Below are positions 1 through 5,903 of a DNA stretch of 9,716 bases, in pieces. Below the pieces are notes generated by a model. The model was not told the DNA's origin, did not search any database, and worked only from the letters and a program-made list of their open reading frames with translations. Within the stretch, counting starts at the first letter, position 1. Every line of letters starts with the position of its first letter. The translations under genes and the position numbers were made by a program. This stretch comes from Lachnospiraceae bacterium UBA7027 (GTDB lineage: Bacteria; Bacillota; Clostridia; Lachnospirales; Lachnospiraceae): assembly GCA_002494135.1 (NCBI GenBank), contig DLBG01000018.1:11681-21396 (forward strand). The letters are read 5' to 3'.

Positions 1-1
1 C

Positions 2-997
2 ATCGTGACCGCAAAGTACTGGCAACAGGTTCAGGAAAACAAGCTTCACATGAGCGTTTCGGATTCCGGCTGGGCCAAGTTCGGCTGGGGTAAAATCTAC
101 GGGCAGTGGATCTGCGGTGCGACGGTTTTTGCCTATGACATGGACAAATTTCACGCAAACAATCTGCTTGCCATGATTCAGAAATACAAACTGACGACTT
201 TCTGCGCACCTCCGACCATGTATCGTTTTATGCTGCAGGAAGACGTTGCAAGCTATGATTTATCCAGTGTGGAACACTGGGCAACCGCAGGCGAGCCTTT
301 AAATCCCGAGGTATTCAACCGCTGGGAAGAACTTACCGGTCATAAAATCGCCTCCGGTTTCGGACAGACGGAAGGAACCGTACTGATTGCGAACTTCCCC
401 TGGTTTGAAGCTAAACCCGGTACTTTGGGCAAGCTTTCCCCGATTTATGACATTCACTTAATGAACACCGACGGAAAAGAGTGTGAGCAGGGTGAAGAAG
501 GTGAAATCTGCATCAGAGGTTTAAAGGAGAACCCTCCTGTAGGCCTGTTCGTGGGATATTACAGAAATCCCGAGATGACAAAGGAAGCAATCGGCAGCGG
601 AACATACAACTTAAAGGACGTTGCCTGGGAAGATACCGACGGATATTACTGGTTTGTCGGTCGTCATGACGATGTCATCAAGTGTTCCGGTTACCGTATC
701 GGACCTTTCGAAGTAGAATCCGCCCTGATTGAGCATCCCGCTGTTGTCGAGTGTGCCATCACGGCAGCTCCGGACCCTATCCGCGGACAGGTGGTAAAAG
801 CCACCGTTGTGCTGGCGAAGGGATACGAGCCTTCCGATGAACTGGTGAAGGAACTTCAGAACCATGTAAAACATGCAACCGCACCTTATAAGTATCCGAG
901 AATTGTGGAATTCGTGGATGAACTTCCAAAGACATTGGGCGGTAAAATCAAACGTGCGCAGATTCGTGCCGAGGACAGCAAAAAGATCGGAGAATAA
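2..997 (+). CDS. Acyl-CoA synthetase (AMP-forming), C-terminal part; 5' end outside window
   Basis: This is a member of the ANL superfamily (acyl/aryl-CoA synthetases), which activates a carboxylic acid with ATP to an acyl-adenylate and then transfers it to CoA in the cytoplasm. About 331 residues are visible and the frame is open to the window edge. Family members of about 550 residues would place roughly 220 residues upstream. Seen motifs are the A5-type GFGQTEG, the hinge and A8 region YWFVGRHDDVIKCSGYRIGPFEVE (around visible residues 217-240; the D and G-R pattern is intact), and the A10 motif PKTLGGKIKR with the lysine expected to catalyse adenylation. The overall pattern resembles medium-chain acyl-CoA synthetases (ACSM/MACS-like) more than classical acetyl-CoA synthetase. 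The substrate (short or medium fatty acid, or aromatic acid) cannot be read from this fragment. The stop is at 995-997, and the next gene starts 6 nt later with its ribosome site overlapping this gene's end, so the two are probably translationally coupled. Confidence 0.9.
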   Translation: MVTAKYWQQVQENKLHMSVSDSGWAKFGWGKIYGQWICGATVFAYDMDKFHANNLLAMIQKYKLTTFCAPPTMYRFMLQEDVASYDLSSVEHWATAGEPLNPEVFNRWEELTGHKIASGFGQTEGTVLIANFPWFEAKPGTLGKLSPIYDIHLMNTDGKECEQGEEGEICIRGLKENPPVGLFVGYYRNPEMTKEAIGSGTYNLKDVAWEDTDGYYWFVGRHDDVIKCSGYRIGPFEVESALIEHPAVVECAITAAPDPIRGQVVKATVVLAKGYEPSDELVKELQNHVKHATAPYKYPRIVEFVDELPKTLGGKIKRAQIRAEDSKKIGE

Positions 998-1003
998 TAC
1001 AAG

Positions 1004-2182
1004 ATGAGCACCAAAGACACAAAGAAGAAGAAAAAGAAGAAGAAAAACAAACAGTACGAAGCGATCAAGAAAAATGTCATCGTCGGCCTGGTGGCGGCGC
1101 TTGCCCTGATTACCGTGGGCATCATTGCCTGGGTGGTTTCGTACATCGTTATGTTTAATGTCGGAACAACGGACAATTACTCCGTTCATTTAACGGATGA
1201 CGGTCTGGTGGAAGGCGTCAATGCGGCGGACTGCGTAAAACTTTCGGGTCTGGAAACAATCCCGGCTGCCGAGGAGAGGGTTACCGTATCGGACGAAGAA
1301 GTCGATCAGTATATCAACAGTCTTCTGGAAACCAATAAGGTTTATTCCGATAACATGGACCGTCTCGTAAGAAAAGGGGACCAGATCAACATCGATTATG
1401 TGGGTTCCATCGACGGAGTTGAATTTAACGGCGGCAGTACCCAGGGCATGGGTACCACGATTGTGGTCGGAGAGGCCGGATATATTGACGATTTTGAAGA
1501 TCAGCTGATCGGACATAAAGTAAAAGAGCCGTTTGATATCGAAGTGACATTCCCAGCAGACTACGGCGATGATGAACTGAAAGGGAAAGATGCGGTATTT
1601 CACATTACCATTAACGGCATTTATGTAAAAGGCGAGTTTAACGATGCGTTCGTTAAGGAATTTTACTCCGATGAGGCATCCGACGCGGATGCGTTTATCA
1701 AGAAATACAGAGAAGAGCAGGAACTGAGTAAGAAAGAGAATTTCTTAAAATCCTACATCTCCGAAAACTGTTTCGTAACCGATTATCCCAAGGATTACAT
1801 CAAGGATCTGATGGAACTGAACAAGGGTATGGATATCGAACAGTTTAACAATTACAACAACTATTACGTATCCAATTACGGATCCCCGCTCTATGCGACC
1901 TTCGACGATTACACCGGACTGGACCGCAAAGAGTACTATGCAAGCCTTCGTACCAAGGCGGACAACATGGCGGACACCGCCCTCGTTTATCAGGCTATTT
2001 TCGTACAGGAAGGTCTTGAAATCAAAGAGAAAGATTTGGAAAGAGTCCGCAGGGATTTCGGTATCGAGGAAGAATACATGCCTCAGCTGATCGAAACTTA
2101 CGGACAGGGATATGTGAATCAGATGGCCATTCAGTATGCTGTACTGGATTTCTTAAAAGACAGAATAGTAATTTCCAAGTAA
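1004..2182 (+). CDS. Membrane-anchored trigger factor-like FKBP-type peptidyl-prolyl isomerase
   Basis: This is a predicted 392-residue foldase. Residues 1-24 are very lysine-rich, with eight consecutive lysines near residues 7-14. One hydrophobic helix spans about 25-51. By the positive-inside rule the N terminus stays in the cytoplasm and the remaining ~340 residues face outward. Residues 124-208 match the PPIase domain of trigger factor: GDQINIDYVGSIDGVEFNGG, then VVGEAGYIDDFEDQLIGH, then a VTFPADYG...ELKGKDAVFHITINGI stretch. Residues 210-392 are charged and helical, like the trigger factor C-terminal chaperone arms. The ribosome-binding N-terminal signature of cytosolic trigger factor is not seen, so this is unlikely to be Tig itself. 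The inferred role is folding or isomerisation of exported proteins, comparable to PrsA but anchored by a transmembrane helix instead of lipid. The start ATG at 1004 has a GGAG at 989-992, 11 nt upstream and overlapping the previous gene. No cleavable signal peptide is evident. Confidence 0.82.
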   Translation: MSTKDTKKKKKKKKNKQYEAIKKNVIVGLVAALALITVGIIAWVVSYIVMFNVGTTDNYSVHLTDDGLVEGVNAADCVKLSGLETIPAAEERVTVSDEEVDQYINSLLETNKVYSDNMDRLVRKGDQINIDYVGSIDGVEFNGGSTQGMGTTIVVGEAGYIDDFEDQLIGHKVKEPFDIEVTFPADYGDDELKGKDAVFHITINGIYVKGEFNDAFVKEFYSDEASDADAFIKKYREEQELSKKENFLKSYISENCFVTDYPKDYIKDLMELNKGMDIEQFNNYNNYYVSNYGSPLYATFDDYTGLDRKEYYASLRTKADNMADTALVYQAIFVQEGLEIKEKDLERVRRDFGIEEEYMPQLIETYGQGYVNQMAIQYAVLDFLKDRIVISK

Positions 2183-2184
2183 TT

Positions 2185-2191
2185 AAGGAGG
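2185..2191 (+). promoter_or_regulatory. Ribosome binding site of the CofE-family gene
   Basis: A full AAGGAGG lies 6 nt before the ATG at 2198, which settles that start. It directly follows the stop codon of the upstream foldase gene, consistent with cotranscription. Confidence 0.8.
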
Positions 2192-2197
2192 AACAAT

Positions 2198-3394
2198 ATG
2201 GAAAGAAGAGTAGGAACCGTATCAAGAGGTATTCGTTGTCCCATCATCCGTGAGGGAGACAACCTTGTGGACATCGCCGTGGAAAGTGTTCTCGGCGCTG
2301 CAGAAAGCGAAGGCTTTGCTTTAAGAGACAGAGACGTAATTGCACTGACCGAGTCCATCGTAGCAAGAGCACAGGGCAACTATGCTTCCGTGGACGACAT
2401 CGCAGAAGACGTAAAGAATAAACTCGGCGGCGGCACCGTGGGTGTTATTTTCCCCATCCTTTCCAGAAACCGTTTCGCCATCAACTTAAAAGGTATCGCA
2501 AGAGGATGCAAGAAGATTGTTTTGATGTTAAGCTATCCTTCCGATGAAGTGGGAAATGCTCTGCTTACCTGGGATCAGATTGATGAGGCGGGCGTAAATC
2601 CCTATTCCGATGTTCTTTCCCTTGAAAAATACAGAGAACTGTTCGGTTACAAGAAACATGAATTTACCGGTGTTGACTATATTGAGTACTATTCCGACAT
2701 CATCAAGGAAGAAGGAGCCGATGTGGAGGTTATATTTGCAAACCAGGCAAAGACAATTCTGGATTACACCGACTGCATCATTAACTGCGATATCCACACC
2801 AGAAAGCGTACCAAGAGAATCCTTCTTGCGGGCGGTGCAAAAGTGGTTTGCGGTCTTGATGATATTATGAACGCTTCCGTAAACGGCAGCGGTTATAACA
2901 GCAAATACGGCTTACTCGGTTCCAACAAGTCCACCGAGAACAAGGTAAAACTGTTCCCGAGAGAAGAGTGCAAGGAACTTGTTTTGGAGATTCAGGAGCA
3001 GATTCTTTCCCGTACCGGCAAGCACGTGGAAGTAATGGTTTACGGCGACGGCGCATTCAAGGATCCTCAGGGTAAAATCTGGGAACTTGCTGATCCCGTT
3101 GTATCTCCTGCTTTCACCGACGGCCTCATCGGTACGCCGAACGAATTGAAATTAAAATATCTTGCGGACAACGATTTTGCAAACCTTTCAGGCGAGGCAC
3201 TTAAGAATGCCATCTCCGAAAGCATCAAGGCAAAACAGTCCAACTTAGTCGGCAATATGGCTTCCCAGGGAACCACTCCGAGACAGTTAACCGATTTGAT
3301 CGGTTCCTTATGTGATTTAACTTCCGGATCGGGCGACAAGGGAACTCCGATTGTACTGATTCAGGGTTATTTTGATAACTACACAACCGTATAA
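2198..3394 (+). CDS. CofE-family protein (coenzyme F420-0:L-glutamate ligase-like)
   Basis: This 398-residue cytoplasmic protein resembles the F420-0:gamma-glutamyl ligase family (PF01996/COG1478). Characterised family members add glutamate by a gamma-amide bond to the F420 side chain using GTP. Supporting stretches are the N-terminal VGTVSRGIRCPIIREGDNL, the segment RDRDVIALTESIVARAQGNY (about 43-62), which corresponds to the conserved 'need for K/S near GD-x-hydrophobic' region of CofE, and a late VMVYGDGAFKDP element (about 280-291) followed by ELADPVVSPAFTDG. It is clearly longer than archaeal CofE (about 250 residues), with extra sequence in the middle. No F420 biosynthesis gene or F420-dependent enzyme is visible here, and Lachnospiraceae-type anaerobes are not known F420 producers, so the real acceptor is probably something else (for example a folate or another cofactor or peptide). 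The family call rests on recognised patterns only; the function is unassigned. It sits 15 nt after the foldase gene and 38 nt before a DUF308 gene. Confidence 0.72.
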   Translation: MERRVGTVSRGIRCPIIREGDNLVDIAVESVLGAAESEGFALRDRDVIALTESIVARAQGNYASVDDIAEDVKNKLGGGTVGVIFPILSRNRFAINLKGIARGCKKIVLMLSYPSDEVGNALLTWDQIDEAGVNPYSDVLSLEKYRELFGYKKHEFTGVDYIEYYSDIIKEEGADVEVIFANQAKTILDYTDCIINCDIHTRKRTKRILLAGGAKVVCGLDDIMNASVNGSGYNSKYGLLGSNKSTENKVKLFPREECKELVLEIQEQILSRTGKHVEVMVYGDGAFKDPQGKIWELADPVVSPAFTDGLIGTPNELKLKYLADNDFANLSGEALKNAISESIKAKQSNLVGNMASQGTTPRQLTDLIGSLCDLTSGSGDKGTPIVLIQGYFDNYTTV

Positions 3395-3405
3395 AGCGGG
3401 ATAGC

Positions 3406-3432
3406 AAAACGACTTACAGGGGGTATCGTTTT
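3406..3432 (+). promoter_or_regulatory. Small hairpin with the ribosome site in its loop, before the DUF308 gene
   Basis: AAAACGA (3406-3412) and TCGTTTT (3426-3432) form a perfect 7-bp inverted repeat. The 13-nt loop carries the only plausible Shine-Dalgarno, CAGGGGG (3417-3423). The right arm ends on the base before the ATG at 3433. The stem contains only two G-C pairs and is not followed by a T-run, so it is not a terminator. It may present or modulate the ribosome site. A repeat of this size could also be chance. Confidence 0.35.
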
Positions 3433-3972
3433 ATGGAAGAGAAGAAATCAGTAGTTGCAAGAAGTATTATCCTTGGTATCGCATTCATCGCACTCGGAAT
3501 TCTGGGCATCATTTTCCGCCAGCCGATTGTCGACGTTGTATCCGCGATTTTGAGATGGGTAGTGGGCGGTGCCCTGATTGTTGCCGGTATCGTGAACATT
3601 ATCCTGTTTGTGAAGGACCGTTCCAAGGTGATGAACTTAATCATCGGCATCCTTTCCATCATTGCAGGTATTTTAATGTTTATCTTTAACCTGATTGTAT
3701 GGATTATTGCCATTTTCCTCGGAGTCATCCTTTTACTGGACGGCGGATACAAAATCAAAGAGGCATTTGCCGCAAATAAGGCAAAAGCAAAGGCATGGTA
3801 CGTATCCCTGATTCTCGGTGCCATTAACATCATCCTCGGCGCGCTGGCTTTGGTATCTCCGCTTCGTTTCGGAAACACGCTGGGCGTTGCTTTTATCATC
3901 GTGGTATCCATCGTACTGATTGTTTCCGGTATCCAGAACATGGTTCACGGTGTCATGATTTCCAAGGTGTGA
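3433..3972 (+). CDS. DUF308/HdeD-family six-helix membrane protein
   Basis: This 179-residue, very hydrophobic protein shows six likely transmembrane helices at about 9-28, 33-60, 66-83, 86-107, 120-143 and 148-173. The helices are arranged as short pairs with small positively charged loops (KDRSK near 62-66, and NKAKAKAW after helix 4). Internal similarity between helix pairs (repeated GI-x-x-I-x-G-I-L and GA-x-x-I-x-G-I patterns) matches the duplicated DUF308 (PF03729) architecture of HdeD. HdeD itself is linked to acid stress in E. coli. In Firmicutes these proteins are mostly uncharacterised and no substrate or reaction can be read from the sequence. The start ATG follows a G-rich ribosome site (GGGGG at 3419-3423) with 9 nt spacing. 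The C terminus ends right after the last helix. It probably belongs to the same transcription unit as its neighbours. Confidence 0.8.
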   Translation: MEEKKSVVARSIILGIAFIALGILGIIFRQPIVDVVSAILRWVVGGALIVAGIVNIILFVKDRSKVMNLIIGILSIIAGILMFIFNLIVWIIAIFLGVILLLDGGYKIKEAFAANKAKAKAWYVSLILGAINIILGALALVSPLRFGNTLGVAFIIVVSIVLIVSGIQNMVHGVMISKV

Positions 3973-3999
3973 GCCGAAAGAATCAGACTTAAGATTTTT

Positions 4000-4005
4000 A
4001 AGGAG
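4000..4005 (+). promoter_or_regulatory. Ribosome binding site of greA (start ambiguous TTG/ATG)
   Basis: AAGGAG lies 5 nt before an in-frame TTG at 4011 and 11 nt before the ATG at 4017. The spacing favours TTG, but ATG gives the family-typical N terminus MNEKLT. The site can also pair weakly with upstream sequence: CTTAA at 3988-3992 with TTAAG at 3998-4002. Confidence 0.6.
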
Positions 4006-4016
4006 TCCGTTTGATC

Positions 4017-4520
4017 ATGAACGAGAAACTGACAGCCTCGGATATTCAAAAAATCGAAGAAGAAATCGAATACCGCAAGATGACTCTCCGTCCGAAACTT
4101 CTGGAAGACTTAAAAGAGGCAAGGGCCCAGGGCGATTTGAGCGAAAACTTCGAATACTATGTTGCCAAGCGCGAGAATAACCGGAACAATTCGAGAATCC
4201 GTTACCTGGAGCGTATGATTAATACGGCGGATGTGATTGAGGATACCACGGCAGAAGATGAGGTTGGAATCAATAACAGGGTAGCGCTGTATTTCGAGGA
4301 AGACGATCTGACCGAAACGTATAAAATCGTTACCGGTATCCGCAGCGATTCCTTAAACGGCTACATCAGCATCGAATCCCCGCTCGGAAAAGCCGTTCTC
4401 GGCCACAAGGTCGGAGACAGGGTGAGCATTAAGGTGAACGATTCTTACAGTTATTTTGTAAAAATCGTGGAACTGGATGCTTCCACGGATGATTCGGATG
4501 ACAAGATTGCATCGTACTAA
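4017..4520 (+). CDS. greA: Transcription elongation factor GreA
   Basis: GreA enters the RNA polymerase secondary channel and stimulates cleavage of backtracked RNA, rescuing stalled complexes. The protein is 167 residues from the ATG (169 if TTG at 4011 is used), close to the family norm of about 158-160 plus a short acidic tail. Residues 1-75 form the antiparallel coiled coil. The tip motif ARAQGDLSENFEY carries the acidic pair D40 and E43, equivalent to the catalytic D41/E44 of E. coli GreA. The C-terminal FKBP-like domain contains the hallmark ESPLGKAVLGHKVGDRVSIKV. The extra tail ASTDDSDDKIASY is acidic and probably disordered. It follows the DUF308 gene by 44 nt. In many Firmicutes greA is followed by lysS, but here an ECF transporter gene comes next after 145 nt. 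Confidence 0.95.
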   Translation: MNEKLTASDIQKIEEEIEYRKMTLRPKLLEDLKEARAQGDLSENFEYYVAKRENNRNNSRIRYLERMINTADVIEDTTAEDEVGINNRVALYFEEDDLTETYKIVTGIRSDSLNGYISIESPLGKAVLGHKVGDRVSIKVNDSYSYFVKIVELDASTDDSDDKIASY

Positions 4521-4542
4521 CGATGGCGAAAACAAGCTTTGC

Positions 4543-4611
4543 ACCGGTTGGAATACTTTCGTAGATTTACAACTGGTCATATAAAAACTTTCGAAATTGG
4601 TAGTTTTTATA
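4543..4611 (+). promoter_or_regulatory. Two consecutive inverted repeats in the greA-ECF intergenic region
   Basis: The 145-nt gap after greA carries two stems before the SD-hairpin. Stem A is ACCGGTTG (4543-4550) with CAACTGGT (4570-4577), 8 bp including one G-T pair and a 19-nt loop. Stem B is TATAAAAACT (4580-4589) with AGTTTTTATA (4602-4611), 10 bp, almost all A-T, with a 12-nt loop. The left arm of A can instead pair with ATTGGT (4596-4601) in the loop of B, giving an alternative fold. Neither stem is followed by a proper T-run, so they are poor terminators. TATAAT at 4608-4613 could be a -10 element, but I find no good -35 at 16-18 nt. A promoter here would put the transcript start near 4620 and leave these stems outside the mRNA. 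Confidence 0.35.
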
Positions 4612-4622
4612 ATATCAAAAAT

Positions 4623-4664
4623 GTGATATCCTTCTTTCATCAGATTTGGAAAGAAGGATATTAT
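4623..4664 (+). promoter_or_regulatory. Shine-Dalgarno-sequestering hairpin before the ECF S-component gene
   Basis: ATATCCTTCTTTC (4626-4638) and GAAAGAAGGATAT (4649-4661) are perfect reverse complements, 13 bp around a 10-nt loop. The pairing can continue outward through G-T, T-A and G-T pairs to 4623/4664, ending one base before the ATG at 4666. The ribosome site GAAGGA (4653-4658, 7 nt before the ATG) lies wholly inside the right arm, paired to TCCTTC. Folded mRNA should therefore hide the ribosome site. There is no T-run behind it, so it is not a terminator. As DNA, the same dyad could be a repressor operator. Confidence 0.7.
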
Positions 4665-4665
4665 T

Positions 4666-5220
4666 ATGAGCGAACAAACGAAACCAGTGAGCAAAAGTTT
4701 ACGCGATATCAATAAAACACGCTGGATTGCGATTACCGGATTATTCATGGCATTAAACATTGCCATGTCTTCTTTCGGTATTCCCGTACCCGGAGGACAT
4801 CTCTATCTTTGCGATATCATTATCTGTACGGCCGCACTTTTGCTGGATCCCGTGGCGGCTTTCTTTGTGGGCGGTCTCGGATCTTTTCTGGGCGACATGA
4901 TTTTCTATCCGGCCCCCATGTTTGTTTCGCTTTTCACCCACGGGCTTCAGGCTTTCGTGATTGCACTGTTTGCAAGAAAGGGAGCAAAACTCGGCGGGAA
5001 GAAATATTTTGCATACAGCCTGGCCGGTACCGTAATCGGTGCCGTCATCATGGTTGTCGGCTATACTCTCGGAAAGACCTTTGTATATGCAACATTTGAA
5101 TATGCGATGATTAAACTGCCCTTCGAAATTGCACAGGGGGCGCTGGGTGTTGTCGCATCCCTGCTTTTGGTCTTCAAACTCGGTCTCGGCAAACTGTTAC
5201 GCCGTTACGGACCATATTAA
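4666..5220 (+). CDS. ECF transporter S component (PF07155-like), vitamin/precursor uptake
   Basis: This 184-residue integral membrane protein is the substrate-binding S component of an energy-coupling factor transporter. The N terminus is hydrophilic (residues 1-19). About five or six helices follow: 20-37, 45-60, 62-76, 80-98, 110-130 and 150-172. Helix 1 contains A29-L-N-I-A33, fitting the AxxxA motif that S components use to contact EcfT. The pattern ITGLFMALNIAMS, then GHLYLCDIIICTAALLLDPVAAFFVGGLGSFLGD, then THGLQAFVIALFARKG fits the riboflavin/HMP-type family, where G-x-L-x-L-x-D and G-x-x-D motifs recur. The substrate is not readable; riboflavin, hydroxymethylpyrimidine and B6-like compounds are all possible for this family. 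No EcfA or EcfT gene is in the window, so it presumably shares a genome-wide energising module (group II). Its translation start is embedded next to a strong hairpin. A UPF0340 gene follows after 105 nt. Confidence 0.83.
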   Translation: MSEQTKPVSKSLRDINKTRWIAITGLFMALNIAMSSFGIPVPGGHLYLCDIIICTAALLLDPVAAFFVGGLGSFLGDMIFYPAPMFVSLFTHGLQAFVIALFARKGAKLGGKKYFAYSLAGTVIGAVIMVVGYTLGKTFVYATFEYAMIKLPFEIAQGALGVVASLLLVFKLGLGKLLRRYGPY

Positions 5221-5307
5221 GTCCCGGTGGTGTCAGGCAGGCCCGGTATTGCCGGACAGCAGCTGCCTGTGTGCAGGATGCAGCAGGAAACTGCTTGTGT
5301 ACGGGAC
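5221..5307 (+). promoter_or_regulatory. Candidate structured RNA (three-helix junction) upstream of the UPF0340 gene
   Basis: The gap between the ECF gene and the UPF0340 gene is GC-rich (by hand count about 57 of the first 90 bases) and can fold compactly. P1 is GTCCCG (5221-5226) with CGGGAC (5302-5307). P2 is CAGGCAG (5234-5240) with CTGCCTG (5263-5269), extended by CCGG/CCGG (5243-5246/5252-5255) under a TATTG loop. P3 is AGCAG (5282-5286) with CTGCT (5291-5295), closed by a GAAA tetraloop. P1 closes 7 nt before the ribosome site AAAGGAA (5314-5320). A second GGAC at 5308-5311 and one at 5209-5212 could compete for GTCC at 5221-5224, giving switch-like alternatives. It does not match any riboswitch consensus I can recall. 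No T-run follows, so any control would act on translation or processing. This is inferred from base pairing only. Confidence 0.45.
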
Positions 5308-5325
5308 GGACAGAAAGGAATTATC

Positions 5326-5883
5326 ATGAGCGAAATTACGGAACAGAGCAGACAGGCGGTTACGGAAATCATTGAAGCCGCAAAGTTAAAAGAGGGAGCC
5401 CTTTTTGTCATCGGATGCTCCTCAAGCGAAGTGCAGGGAAACCGGATCGGAACGGCAACCAGCACGGATGTGGCCAAAGAAATCTATGACGGTGTTATGC
5501 CTGTTTTAAAGGAAAAAGGAATCCGCGTTGCGGCACAGTGCTGCGAACATTTAAACCGCGCACTGGTTGTGGAAAGAGAAACGATGGAGAAACTGGGACT
5601 TGAGCAGGTAAATGCAATTCCGCAGCCCAACCATGCGGGCGGGGCATTCGCAACGGTCTGTTATCAGAACTTCGAAGATCCCGTTTTGGTTGAAACCGTG
5701 AAGGGACTCGGAGACGCCGGAATCGACATTGGCGGAACCATGATCGGAATGCATTTAAAATACGTTGCGGTTCCTCTCAGAATCTCGCTTCGTACCATCG
5801 GAGCGGCCCCGATTCTCTGTGCCAGGGTCCGTCCGAAATATGTCGGCGGTGCCCGTGCAATCTATGACGAGTCCCTGATGTGA
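5326..5883 (+). CDS. UPF0340 family protein (YwlG/TIGR01440), function unknown
   Basis: This 185-residue soluble protein belongs to the UPF0340/DUF436 family typified by B. subtilis YwlG. Characteristic stretches are FVIGCSSSEVQGNRIGTATS (about 27-46), the cysteine- and histidine-containing QCCEHLNRALVVER (71-84), PQPNHAGGAFAT (99-110), and GIDIGGTMIGMHLKYVAVPLR (132-152). The conserved CCEHLNRA and MIGMHLK segments look like a ligand- or metal-binding site, but no biochemical function is established that I know of. The start is ATG 5326, preceded by AAAGGAA with 5 nt spacing. The frame is open further upstream to 5227, but that extension covers the structured GC-rich leader, has no good ribosome site and breaks the family-typical N terminus. 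Its position just after an ECF S component hints at a role linked to the imported compound; this is inference. A strong terminator follows. Confidence 0.88.
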   Translation: MSEITEQSRQAVTEIIEAAKLKEGALFVIGCSSSEVQGNRIGTATSTDVAKEIYDGVMPVLKEKGIRVAAQCCEHLNRALVVERETMEKLGLEQVNAIPQPNHAGGAFATVCYQNFEDPVLVETVKGLGDAGIDIGGTMIGMHLKYVAVPLRISLRTIGAAPILCARVRPKYVGGARAIYDESLM

Positions 5884-5903
5884 TTTTATATATGATTTCC
5901 CTG

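Noticed and set aside
3414..3941. Long minus-strand open frame (175 codons) opposite the DUF308 gene
   Set aside because: It is the antisense shadow of a clear membrane-protein gene, has methionine- and proline-rich composition typical of reverse reading, and has no recognisable family or ribosome site.
4521..4611. Intrinsic terminator for greA
   Set aside because: Stem A lacks a following T-run and stem B is almost purely A-T with no terminal U-tract, so neither is a credible intrinsic terminator.
4541..4665. preQ1 or other named riboswitch upstream of the ECF gene
   Set aside because: An A-rich run after a hairpin (4580-4588) superficially recalls preQ1-I, but stem and loop sizes do not fit and the run pairs with a downstream U-rich arm. 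No TPP, FMN or THF consensus was recognised either.
5221..5307. NiCo/czcD-type or cobalamin riboswitch
   Set aside because: There are isolated GCAGG- and GGGAC-like strings, but I cannot line up the full consensus of either class. The gene context (UPF0340) is also not a metal efflux or cobalamin gene.
5227..5325. Upstream extension of the UPF0340 gene to an earlier ATG
   Set aside because: The extension would translate the structured GC-rich spacer into a non-conserved Cys/Gln-rich leader. ATG 5326 has a proper ribosome site and gives the family-typical start.
5129..5329. Plus-strand 66-codon open frame across the ECF gene end and the spacer
   Set aside because: It is out of frame with the ECF gene over most of its length, has no ribosome site and no recognisable product.
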